Source of the DNA: Acidobacteriaceae bacterium
Lineage (GTDB): Bacteria; Acidobacteriota; Terriglobia; Terriglobales; Acidobacteriaceae
Length of the DNA: 6,322 nucleotides
Reading direction: 5' to 3'
Assembly (NCBI GenBank): GCA_030040115.1
Contig: JASHUH010000624.1
Coordinates: 1 to 6,322, forward strand
Shown: one piece after another, positions 1 through 5,805 of the stretch
Layout: every line of letters starts with the position of its first letter
Position numbering within the stretch: the first letter of the stretch is position 1
Made by a program: the position numbers and the translations under genes
The notes under the pieces: generated by a model
The model's input: the letters and a program-made list of their open reading frames with translations, nothing else
What the model was told of the DNA's origin: nothing
The model's database searches: none

Positions 1-1
1 G

Positions 2-589
2 CTCCACGACAGCCATCACCGGCTGACGCCGATCGAAGCCGCCGCCCTGGGCAAGAGCTTGGAGGAATACCAGTTGTTCTGGCTCGAAGACCTCACTCCG
101 GCGGAGAACCAGGATGCCTTCCGCGTGATCCGCCAGCACACCACGACGCCGCTCGCGGTGGGCGAGGTGTTCAACTCCCTATTCGATTGCCAGCGGCTCA
201 TTGCCGAACAATGGATCGACTACATTCGAGCCGCGGTGACCCATGCGGGCGGCATCACCCACCTGCGGCGCATCGCCGGTTTCGCCGACCTGTACGGGGT
301 GCGCACCGGTTGTCACGGCGCGACCGATTTATCTCCTGTGTGCCTCGGCGCCGCGCTGCATTTCGATCTCAGCGTTCCCAATTTCGGCATCCAGGAGCAC
401 ATGCCACATGCATCGCTTACGGACGAGGTCTTTCCCCACGCCTATAGTTATTCCGGAGGCGCGATGCTTCCCGGGGAGGCGCCCGGCCACGGCGTCGATA
501 TCGACGAAGCGCTGGCCGCAAAGTTTCCCTATAAGAGAGCGTATTTGCCCGTGTGCCGGCTCGAGGACGGGACCTTGCACAATTGGTGA
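2..589 (+). CDS. manD: D-mannonate dehydratase, enolase superfamily (C-terminal half, 5' end outside window)
   Basis: This is the last 195 residues of a ManD/RspA-type enolase-superfamily protein, normally about 400 residues. ManD dehydrates D-mannonate to 2-keto-3-deoxy-D-gluconate in the cytosol, a step of hexuronate catabolism, using Mg2+. Residues are numbered within this fragment. The metal ligands are visible as D3 (in HDSHH), E29 (in WLED) and E55 (in VGE). Catalytic or substrate residues are H5, R76, H105 (in TGCHG) and E132 (in QE), and the chain ends in W195. A constant offset of 207 places all of them on the residue numbers I recall for Novosphingobium ManD (D210, H212, E236, E262, R283, H312, E339, W402). 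The residue two after H105 is Ala (HGATD). RspA-like, low-activity relatives usually have Pro there (HGPSD), so a true mannonate dehydratase is likely. The next gene, a sugar permease, converges on it 85 bases away. The family call is firm; the substrate is inferred from family residues. Confidence 0.93.
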   Translation, partial: LHDSHHRLTPIEAAALGKSLEEYQLFWLEDLTPAENQDAFRVIRQHTTTPLAVGEVFNSLFDCQRLIAEQWIDYIRAAVTHAGGITHLRRIAGFADLYGVRTGCHGATDLSPVCLGAALHFDLSVPNFGIQEHMPHASLTDEVFPHAYSYSGGAMLPGEAPGHGVDIDEALAAKFPYKRAYLPVCRLEDGTLHNW

Positions 590-674
590 AAACGGAAAAC
601 GCCTCACTTAACTGCGCACTGTTTCATTATCGGCGCGGAGCCGCGAAGACGCCGTATTTCACTGTTCCTGCCTC
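590..674. other. Convergent intergenic gap between manD and the symporter gene
   Basis: These 85 bases separate the stop codons of two converging genes, where a bidirectional terminator would be expected. The only structure seen is CGGCG at 631-635 pairing with CGCCG at 650-654, or alternatively CGGC at 631-634 with GCCG at 640-643. Neither is followed by a run of T on either strand, so a strong intrinsic terminator is not supported. Confidence 0.3.
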
Positions 675-2003
675 TCAGCTTTGAAGTTGCGCCACCACGC
701 TCCGCGGGGGAACGGCGTAACCCCAGAAGGCGTAGAGCGCAACGACGATGTAGCATCCCAGCGGCGCTGTCATCGCCCAGGCCATGCTCCCAGTGATTTG
801 AAAAATCAGCGCGATGAGCGGAGTCACAATCGCTCCACCGATGATCGCCATCACCAGCAGCGACGCTGCCGGCTTGGTGCGCGGACCCAGGTCGCGCAGA
901 CCCAGCGCGAAGATGGTGGGAAACATCAGCGACATGAAGAAACTGGTGAGAAAAACGCACCACATCCCCAACCAGCCGGGATCCAGGATGCTGACCGCGA
1001 GCAACAGTATGTTGACAACTGCAAAGAGACCCATCAATACATTGGCGCGCACGGTCTTCATCCAATGACTGGAGGCAAAGCGGCCCACGCCGAAGCCCAC
1101 TAACGTCCCGGTCAGCAAATAGCCGGCCATCTTTTCACCCACATGCGTGTAATCCTGCACATACTGAATGAAGTAACTCCAGGTGCCCACCTGCGCGCCT
1201 ACATAACAAAACTGCGCCACCACGGCAAGCAGAAAGTGCGGATAGCACAGCAACTCTCGATAATGCCCTTTCGGCTCAGTAGAATCCGCGGTTCCCTCAT
1301 TGGCCACGGCGGGAAACGGAGTGCGCAGGATAAGGAAGGCCCACACCAACACCACCGCGCCCAGAACCAGGTAGGGCGGCGCGGCGCGCAATGTCTCATG
1401 GCGCAGATAGACGTCATACGTCCCGGCCAGCTTCATGCGCGCAATTTGGGGCGCTTTGAGCTCGATTCCCGAAAAGATAAAAACCGTGCCGATGAGCACC
1501 CCGGCAATGGAGCCCAGCGGGTTAAAAGCCTGCGAAAAATTCAGCCGCCGCACCGCGCTTTCCGGATCGCCCATTTGCGCCACCAGGGGATTGGCGCCCG
1601 TTTCCAGAAACCCAAGGCCACTGGCGATGACAAACAGAGCGAAAAGAAACAGCCAATATTTCCGTGAGTCCGCTGCAGGCAGAAAAAGAAAAGTGCCAAT
1701 GCTGTAAAGCACCAGGCCGGTCAACAGTCCACGCTTGTAGCCGTAGCGCCGCATGATCAGGGCCGCGGGCGTGGCGAAAAGAAAATACCCTGCATAAAAG
1801 GCCGATTGCACCATCCCGGCTTTAAGGCGCGTGATGGCGAACGAGGTCATGAACTGCCGGATCAAAACGTCATTCAGGTTGTTGGGAATACCCCAAAGGA
1901 AAAACAAACCCGTTACCAGCACAAAAGCGCGCAAGCTTTCGCGTGGAATCAGCGGCTTGGCGCTGCCTTCTTTCGCGCCGGGCACGGCTGTGACCAGAGC
2001 CAT
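675..2003 (-). CDS. FucP-like sugar:H+ symporter, major facilitator superfamily (FHS family)
   Basis: A 442-residue, very hydrophobic inner-membrane protein, close to the 438 residues of E. coli FucP and alignable with it throughout. It probably imports a sugar such as L-fucose or a related hexose with a proton. Matching signatures are FFLWGIPNNLND near residues 34-45, QSAFYAGYF at 66-74, GFLETGANP at 131-139, AQFCYVGAQVGTWSY at 263-277, and FPTIFALG with IIGGAIVTP towards the C-terminus. D45 and E134 fall where FucP has its key acidic residues D46 and E135. The open frame runs upstream to 2285. I chose the ATG at 2003 because GAAGAGGGG lies 6 bases before it, the FucP match starts there, and a good promoter (2193-2221) lies inside the extension. 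The upstream promoter, inverted repeat and leader suggest regulated expression. With manD it suggests a sugar or sugar-acid utilisation locus. The exact substrate cannot be read from the sequence. Confidence 0.95.
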   Translation of the reverse strand: MALVTAVPGAKEGSAKPLIPRESLRAFVLVTGLFFLWGIPNNLNDVLIRQFMTSFAITRLKAGMVQSAFYAGYFLFATPAALIMRRYGYKRGLLTGLVLYSIGTFLFLPAADSRKYWLFLFALFVIASGLGFLETGANPLVAQMGDPESAVRRLNFSQAFNPLGSIAGVLIGTVFIFSGIELKAPQIARMKLAGTYDVYLRHETLRAAPPYLVLGAVVLVWAFLILRTPFPAVANEGTADSTEPKGHYRELLCYPHFLLAVVAQFCYVGAQVGTWSYFIQYVQDYTHVGEKMAGYLLTGTLVGFGVGRFASSHWMKTVRANVLMGLFAVVNILLLAVSILDPGWLGMWCVFLTSFFMSLMFPTIFALGLRDLGPRTKPAASLLVMAIIGGAIVTPLIALIFQITGSMAWAMTAPLGCYIVVALYAFWGYAVPPRSVVAQLQS

Positions 2004-2005
2004 CG

Positions 2006-2143
2006 TTAACCCCTCTTCCGGCGCCGCAATTTGGCCGCCATGGGTGTTGCTCGCTTGCGTTTTGCTCGCGCGGCGCAGCGGGAAAGAGCGTGCGATGATT
2101 GCCTCGGCATCCGGCGGTCCAGTCGCTCCACAACAGCCGCCAT
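2006..2143 (-). CDS. Possible basic leader ORF upstream of the symporter
   Basis: This is a 45-codon reading frame within the proposed symporter leader. It starts at ATG 2143 and its TAA ends two bases before the symporter ATG, an arrangement typical of translational coupling. The predicted peptide is extremely basic (12 Arg and 4 Lys), with KRKR near residues 28-31 and RRRKR near 40-44, and resembles no family I recognise. A GGAG lies only 3 bases before the ATG, closer than is optimal. It may be a regulatory leader peptide, or only chance in GC-rich DNA, which favours Arg codons. Confidence 0.15.
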   Translation of the reverse strand: MAAVVERLDRRMPRQSSHALSRCAARAKRKRATPMAAKLRRRKRG

Positions 2144-2179
2144 CAGCTCCGCGGAGGGGACGCAGAAAGCGTCGAGCGA

Positions 2180-2192
2180 TCACTGATGGTGA
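2180..2192. promoter_or_regulatory. Candidate operator at the symporter promoter
   Basis: A 13-base inverted repeat, TCAC-TGATG-GTGA, is centred on the expected transcription start of the symporter promoter. It is overlapped by a second one, TGAT-GGTGA-ATCA at 2184-2196, which enters the -10 hexamer. A repressor bound here would block initiation. The arms are only 4 bases each, so chance is possible and the regulator family cannot be named. Confidence 0.3.
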
Positions 2193-2221
2193 ATCATATC
2201 GGGGCCAAGTTGCAAGGTCAA
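2193..2221 (-). promoter_or_regulatory. Sigma70-type promoter for the FucP-like symporter
   Basis: On the minus strand there is a TTGACC -35 hexamer (plus-strand GGTCAA, 2216-2221), a spacer of exactly 17 bases, and a TATGAT -10 hexamer (plus-strand ATCATA, 2193-2198). Each hexamer matches the consensus at 5 of 6 positions. Transcription would start near 2186, giving a leader of about 180 nt before the symporter ATG at 2003. It is the best promoter-like match I found in the window and points at the only minus-strand gene nearby. It also argues against the upstream ATG at 2285 as the true start. Confidence 0.6.
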
Positions 2222-2440
2222 TGCGTCGGCGGCACCGCACGCATTCTCGCCCGTCTGACGCCGATTGCGCCTTCGTTTGGAGCATTTAACCTGATCTTTG
2301 GAGGGCGGCGACTTCCCAGCGCAGAATCTGAGCGTAGAAGAAGTTTCGGCGCGCAAACCGCACGCCTGCCGCGGCCTCGCGTCCCAGGCGCACTGCGCAT
2401 CGACATTCGGCAACCGAAATAAACGCCGAGGAACCTACCC

Positions 2441-2551
2441 ATGAAGATCACCAATCCAGTTTCGACCCTTCAGCGCAGGGAGTTCCTCAAGCTGGCTGCG
2501 CCCTGGGGCCGAACGCGGACGGGCCGCGGAGCCGCAGTCTACGGCGGTTGA
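2441..2551 (+). pseudogene. Tat signal peptide remnant of a decayed exported protein
   Basis: This is a 36-codon frame with GAGGAA 8 bases before the ATG. The first 20 residues look like the start of a twin-arginine export signal: a polar N-region, then QRREFLKLAA with R12 and R13. The hydrophobic stretch that should follow is missing. The frame instead runs through PWGRTRTGRG and stops at TGA 2549. Immediately downstream, frame 3 stays open (about 2502-2612) and reads plausibly, including AVEEIMWGARIVQGRR, and frame 1 (2596-2727) contains FTPEGKRLPSGEGRW. This suggests a gene broken by deletions and frameshifts rather than a real 36-residue protein. The original function cannot be told. A true small protein or a chance ORF remains possible, although the signal plus ribosome binding site makes chance less likely. 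Confidence 0.4.
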
Positions 2552-2629
2552 AGAAATCATGTGGGGCGCCAGGATCGTGCAGGGCCGCCGCCCCGTGCCA
2601 CCCCAAGGATGAGGCAAACCGTCGGTTCA

Positions 2630-2659
2630 CCCCGGAAGGCAAAAGACTACCTTCTGGGG
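2630..2659 (+). promoter_or_regulatory. Hairpin just upstream of the aminotransferase
   Basis: CCCCGGAAGG (2630-2639) pairs with CCTTCTGGGG (2650-2659) as a 10-bp stem with one G-U pair around a 10-base loop. It ends 24 bases before the aminotransferase ATG. It covers part of a GGGGAGGG purine tract, though a second ribosome-binding-like tract, GGGAAAG, lies outside it 8 bases before the ATG. It could modulate translation, end leaky upstream transcription, or be a remnant of the decayed region. Confidence 0.35.
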
Positions 2660-2683
2660 AGGGCCGTTGGGAAAGATACATTG

Positions 2684-3850
2684 ATGCGCTTTTCGTTGCG
2701 GACCAACTGGAATACGGAAGAAAGTGAGCTGGCGCGGGCCCACCGGCTGCGCAAAGAGGCCGGCTTACCCATTGCCGACTTGACTGCCTCGAATCCGACG
2801 CATTGCGGGTTTACGTACTCCGAAAAACTGCTGGCCCCGCTCGCCCATCCGCAAGCGCTCGAGTACGATCCGCAGCCCAAAGGCAGCCTGCGGGCCCGCG
2901 AGGCTGTTTGCGCCTACTATGCCGGCCATGGCGCAATGGTCGATCCGGCGCACATTGTCCTCACCACCAGCACAAGTGAGGCGTATAGCTATCTTTTCCG
3001 GCTGCTCTGCGACGGGGGCGCGGAGATTCTCGTCCCGCAGCCGGGTTATCCGCTCTTCGACTTTCTTGCAGACCTGGACGACATCCGGCTCAAAGCCGCG
3101 CCGCTGGTGTACGACGCGGGATGGCAGATCGATTTTGAGGGGCTGCGCAGTGCGATTACGACAGAGACGCGCGTGATCGTGGTGGTGCACCCGAACAACC
3201 CGACCGGCCACTTCACCAAGCCGTGGGAAGTCGAGGAACTGGCGCACGTGTGTCGCGCCTTCGACCTTTCGCTCGTTGTCGACGAGGTGTTTCTCGATTA
3301 TGGAATCGGCGAGTCGGCGTGGAGCTTCGCCCACGGCGTCGAAAGCGTGCCGGTATATGTGCTCAGCGGATTGAGCAAGATTGCCGGGCTGCCGCAGATG
3401 AAGGCGGCATGGATTGTCGTCACCGGTCCGGAGCACGCGCAGGCTCTGGAGCGGCTGGAGGTGATTGCGGATACGTTTCTCTCGATGAACGCGCCGGTGC
3501 AGTGCGCGTTGCCTGCCTGGCTGGAGGGCCGCGCGGCCATCCAGACGCAGATTCGCAGGCGGGTCACTGAAAATCTGGCCGAGCTTGACCGGCAGATTGC
3601 GCCTGCGACCGCGGTGCAGCGGTTGGCGTTCGAGGGCGGGTGGTACGCCGTGTTACGGATTCCTGCGCTCGCGCCCGACGAAGAGACCGTGCAGGCGCTG
3701 CTGGAGCAAGGGGTTTGGGTGCACCCGGGCTATTTCTTTGGCCTGCCGGACTCCGGATGGCTGGTGGTGAGCCTTCTAGCGGCGCATGGAGAATTCCGGG
3801 GCGGGGTAACCAAATTGATGAATTACCTGGCTGCTCCTCAAGGCGGGTAA
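2684..3850 (+). CDS. PLP-dependent aminotransferase, class I/II (fold type I)
   Basis: A cytosolic 388-residue enzyme that should move an amino group between an amino acid and a 2-oxo acid using pyridoxal phosphate. The N-terminus has the LTASNPT substrate-loop motif (residues 33-39). The cofactor motifs are HPNNPTG (169-175), DEVFLDY (200-206, Asp for the pyridine nitrogen and Tyr for the ring oxygen) and SGLSKIAGLPQMKAAW (228-243), with K232 as the expected Schiff-base lysine. The frame opens at GTG 2561, but I start at ATG 2684: GGGAAAG precedes it by 8 bases and RTNW near the start fits relatives, while the extra 41 codons look non-coding. The C-terminal arginine that usually binds the substrate carboxylate two residues before a Ser is absent; WLVVSLL (359-365) has Val361 there. 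The substrate is therefore unknown. It stands alone, converging with the hydrolase gene 66 bases away. Confidence 0.95.
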   Translation: MRFSLRTNWNTEESELARAHRLRKEAGLPIADLTASNPTHCGFTYSEKLLAPLAHPQALEYDPQPKGSLRAREAVCAYYAGHGAMVDPAHIVLTTSTSEAYSYLFRLLCDGGAEILVPQPGYPLFDFLADLDDIRLKAAPLVYDAGWQIDFEGLRSAITTETRVIVVVHPNNPTGHFTKPWEVEELAHVCRAFDLSLVVDEVFLDYGIGESAWSFAHGVESVPVYVLSGLSKIAGLPQMKAAWIVVTGPEHAQALERLEVIADTFLSMNAPVQCALPAWLEGRAAIQTQIRRRVTENLAELDRQIAPATAVQRLAFEGGWYAVLRIPALAPDEETVQALLEQGVWVHPGYFFGLPDSGWLVVSLLAAHGEFRGGVTKLMNYLAAPQGG

Positions 3851-3916
3851 CATTACGTCGGCGAGCTGAATTGAAAGATGAGGAAATCCGTATAAGTGCC
3901 TCGTAATAGGGAGGTT

Positions 3917-4564
3917 TTAGGCTTCTCTCCCGCGCCCGGTTTGCAGAAAAGGATTACTCTCGCGCTCTTCGCCGATGGTGGTTACGGGGCCGTGTCCGGG
4001 CAGGACCTTGGTTTCGTCCGGCAGAGCGAGCAGGTGGGAATGGATCGAATCGATGATTTGATCGAAGTCGCCGCCGGGCAGGTCGGTGCGGCCGATGCTG
4101 CCGGCAAACAGCGTGTCGCCGGCCAGGAGCAACTTGAGAGGCTCGAAATGGAGGCAGACAGAGCCCTGGGTATGTCCCGGCGTGTGCAGAACCTGGGCCG
4201 GAAAGCGCGCCAGCCCCACCAATTGCCCTTCGGCCAGGGTCTCGTCGGGAGGCGCGGTCTCTGGGGTGGTCAGGCCCAGCCACGCGGCCTGCAGATGCAT
4301 CATTTTGAGTAGGGGAAGATCCTTTTCATTCAGGAAAATGGGTGCTCCGGTGAGGCGCTTGAGTTGGAGCGCACCGCCCACGTGGTCAATGTGTGCGTGA
4401 GTGATTAGGATTTGCTTGAGCTGGAGGCCGAGCTCGGTTAAGCGGCGGTGGATGTGGCCCACTTCATCGCCAGGATCGATGACGATCGCTTCATGGGCAT
4501 CTTCATCGCCGAGAATAGTGCAGTTACAGGCCAGCGGACCGACCGCAAAGGTCTCAAGAACCAT
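3917..4564 (-). CDS. Metallo-beta-lactamase fold hydrolase, glyoxalase II-like
   Basis: A 215-residue single-domain cytosolic enzyme with a complete binuclear metal site: THAHIDH (H56, H58, D60, H61), H131 in HTPGHTQGS, D150 in LAGDTLF and H191 in LPGHGP. The GSIGRTDLPGG segment (155-165) and the start VLETFAVGPLACNCTILG are typical of short bacterial GloB-like proteins, which usually hydrolyse thioesters such as S-lactoylglutathione. This short type lacks the larger C-terminal substrate domain of classical glyoxalase II, so the true thiol substrate is uncertain. The start at 4564 fits the family even though no strong ribosome binding site precedes it. It lies 75 bases downstream of udgX on the same strand with no obvious promoter between, so co-transcription is likely. 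No functional link with DNA repair is established. Confidence 0.94.
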   Translation of the reverse strand: MVLETFAVGPLACNCTILGDEDAHEAIVIDPGDEVGHIHRRLTELGLQLKQILITHAHIDHVGGALQLKRLTGAPIFLNEKDLPLLKMMHLQAAWLGLTTPETAPPDETLAEGQLVGLARFPAQVLHTPGHTQGSVCLHFEPLKLLLAGDTLFAGSIGRTDLPGGDFDQIIDSIHSHLLALPDETKVLPGHGPVTTIGEERESNPFLQTGRGREA

Positions 4565-4639
4565 GCGTTCATTGTAGAACCCAGCGAGTGCGGCCTGGGT
4601 GATCGAGGATGCAGGGCGCGTGATTGCGGGCTGAAGAAC

Positions 4640-5392
4640 TTAGATGGTGGGGAGGAACTCTTTGGCGTGGCGAAGATCGGCGACGAAATCGGCTGTTTGC
4701 TGATCCCGATCCTCGTCCGTCTGAGCTCGCAAAATGGAAGCGGGGTGCATGGTGGCAATGATGGGGGGATAACTTCCGGTATGTTGCGGGCGTCCGCGGC
4801 TTTTAGAAACTCGGAATTCAGATCCAAGGAGTGATTGCGCAGCGGTTGCTCCCACGCACACGATCAGTTTCGGTTTGACTGCATCGAGTTCCGCTTCGAG
4901 CCATGGCTTGCAGGCGCGAACTTCAGTGAGGCTGGGCTTCTTGTGGAGGCGAATTTTGCCTCTTGGCTCCCACTTGAAGTGCTTCACCGCGTTGGTGATA
5001 TACACCTGCTTCGGATCGATTTCCGCCGCTTTCAGGCATTGCGATAGAAACTTGCCGGCCGGACCAACAAAGGGATGGCCCGCGATATCTTCCTTATCTC
5101 CCGGCTGTTCGCCGATCATCATGATCTTGGTGTGGCGATCGCTCGTCGTGCTGCCCAGATTTTCACCGAGAACAGCCTGGGTGGCCCTCTGGTATAACTC
5201 ACATCCGCGGCACTCTTGAACCGCCTGGCGCAGAACCGCCAGTTCGCTGGTTTCCGGAACAAATGCTGCGGCGCTTTTTGCGGCAGGAGACACTCTGATC
5301 CTTGAACGAATCGATATCGCCGTCACGCATCTCAGATGCGGCCTGGTGAAACTTGGCTGGTCCCCGGGCGGAGCGATTTGAAAATTCGCCAT
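4640..5392 (-). CDS. udgX: UdgX-type uracil-DNA binding protein (uracil-DNA glycosylase superfamily)
   Basis: A 250-residue member of the uracil-DNA glycosylase superfamily. UdgX binds uracil in single-stranded DNA, excises it, and in Mycobacterium stays covalently attached to the abasic site through a histidine in its KRRIH loop. Here motif A is GEQPGD (94-99), followed by GHPFVGPAG (105-113). The special loop reads RGKIRLHKKP (144-153), with H150 at the reactive position. Motif B is HPASILR (216-222). C61 and C64 (CRGC) and C161 (ACKPWL) match iron-sulfur ligands; C179 is a further candidate. ATG 5392 has AGAGG 7 bases upstream and is used here. However, GTG 5293, with AAGGA 5 bases upstream, gives 217 residues, closer to the usual length of roughly 210, and the first 33 residues look unconserved. 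It leads a probable operon with the hydrolase gene. The family is firm; covalent activity is inferred. Confidence 0.93.
   Translation of the reverse strand: MANFQIAPPGDQPSFTRPHLRCVTAISIRSRIRVSPAAKSAAAFVPETSELAVLRQAVQECRGCELYQRATQAVLGENLGSTTSDRHTKIMMIGEQPGDKEDIAGHPFVGPAGKFLSQCLKAAEIDPKQVYITNAVKHFKWEPRGKIRLHKKPSLTEVRACKPWLEAELDAVKPKLIVCVGATAAQSLLGSEFRVSKSRGRPQHTGSYPPIIATMHPASILRAQTDEDRDQQTADFVADLRHAKEFLPTI
5326..5340. repeat. Perfect 15-base palindrome in the udgX 5' region
   Basis: CGCATCT-C-AGATGCG is a perfect inverted repeat with 7-base arms and a 1-base centre. If udgX begins at ATG 5392 it lies in codons 18-22 of a poorly conserved extension. If udgX begins at GTG 5293 it lies 32 bases upstream of the start, a typical place for a repressor site. 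It resembles no operator I can name. Confidence 0.45.
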
Positions 5393-5521
5393 AGGCGAGC
5401 CTCTTTAGCATTCCGCGCTCGACTCCGGCGCACCTGAAATCCGAGCTAGATTTGAACGGAGGCAGGTCTGCAGCCATCTCGCGGTCGCTCTGGCAAGGAG
5501 TTCTCGCGAGTCCTGCAGTCC

Positions 5522-5541
5522 GGCCCGTCGGCCCGTCGGCC
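5522..5541. repeat. Short tandem repeat GGCCCGTC x 2.5
   Basis: Two perfect 8-base units, GGCCCGTC at 5522-5529 and 5530-5537, are followed by a half unit GGCC. The repeat is non-coding and may be a slippage product. Confidence 0.5.
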
Positions 5542-5690
5542 AGTAACGCCTTTCAAGAATTGCGTTCACCAGACTGACAGAGCATTGCCGTTACCGTTAA
5601 AAAGCTTAGTTTGGCGCAGACTGCCGAGGATCTTTATGAGCCTTTGACGGGAATGGGCGCTGAGAGTTGACTTGTGGTCGGCTTTCGGTC

Positions 5691-5700
5691 AAAGCGCTTT
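5691..5700. promoter_or_regulatory. Candidate operator AAAGCGCTTT
   Basis: A perfect 10-base palindrome with a central CG, 105 bases before the PoxB-like start. LacI/CcpA-family regulators commonly bind palindromes of this form (A-rich arm, central CG, T-rich arm). It overlaps GTCAAAG (5688-5694), which is the inverted partner of CTTTGAC at 5642-5648. The position suits control of the PoxB-like gene, but no promoter could be fixed relative to it. Confidence 0.25.
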
Positions 5701-5805
5701 TCCAATCGATGAATGTCGGCGCGGCGAATTGCTCGTTGAAGCAAGTTCTTCATTGCGGATTAGCTGCATCCAAATTTTTTGGGGATAACCCATCGGAGCG
5801 GACTG

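Larger units (their letters stand above)
2004..2440. other. Divergent intergenic region between the symporter and the Tat-signal remnant
   Basis: These 437 bases hold no recognisable full gene. They contain the symporter promoter, the candidate operator and the leader with its small basic ORF. Near the right end there is a 13-base palindrome, TTCGG-CAA-CCGAA at 2406-2418, about 22 bases before the Tat-signal ORF; it could be an operator or a small hairpin for that direction. A plus-strand promoter is not convincing: the nearest candidate, TTGCGC at 2265 with TAACCT at 2287, is weak. Confidence 0.5.
5393..5805. other. Divergent intergenic region between udgX and the PoxB-like gene
   Basis: These 413 bases separate two divergent genes and hold no convincing coding region or RNA gene. 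Items seen are: AAATC/GATTT arms at 5437-5441 and 5449-5453; a CTCGCGAG palindrome at 5503-5510; the GGCCCGTC tandem repeat at 5522-5541; CTTTGAC (5642-5648) facing GTCAAAG (5688-5694); the AAAGCGCTTT palindrome at 5691-5700; and CCAAA-TTT-TTTGG at 5770-5782. Promoters for both genes must lie here or just inside, but no -35/-10 pair is strong enough to call. Confidence 0.5.

Noticed and set aside
681..1667. Plus-strand open frames across the symporter gene
   Set aside because: They are antisense to a clearly coding gene, rich in Arg/His/Gln, and match no family.
2004..2285. N-terminal extension of the symporter frame to an ATG at 2285
   Set aside because: The FucP match begins at 2003 with a good ribosome binding site, and a strong promoter lies inside the extension, so it is probably untranslated leader and upstream DNA.
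2561..2683. Extension of the aminotransferase to GTG 2561
   Set aside because: The 41 extra residues do not resemble the family, cover the hairpin and the decayed region, and the ATG at 2684 fits relatives.
2765..3436. A 223-codon minus-strand frame inside the aminotransferase
   Set aside because: It is antisense to a gene with intact catalytic motifs and has no recognisable domain.
3851..3916. Terminator between the converging aminotransferase and hydrolase genes
   Set aside because: ATTACG/CGTAAT (3852-3857 and 3902-3907) and GAGG/CCTC pairings exist, but the loops are long and no T run follows, so an intrinsic terminator is not supported.
5199..5477. A 92-codon minus-strand frame overlapping the udgX start
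   Set aside because: It is in a different frame from udgX, low in coding character, and lies across the intergenic palindromes.
5393..5805. tRNA or small RNA gene in the udgX/PoxB gap
   Set aside because: No cloverleaf, GTTCRA-type T-loop context or hairpin followed by a T run was found.
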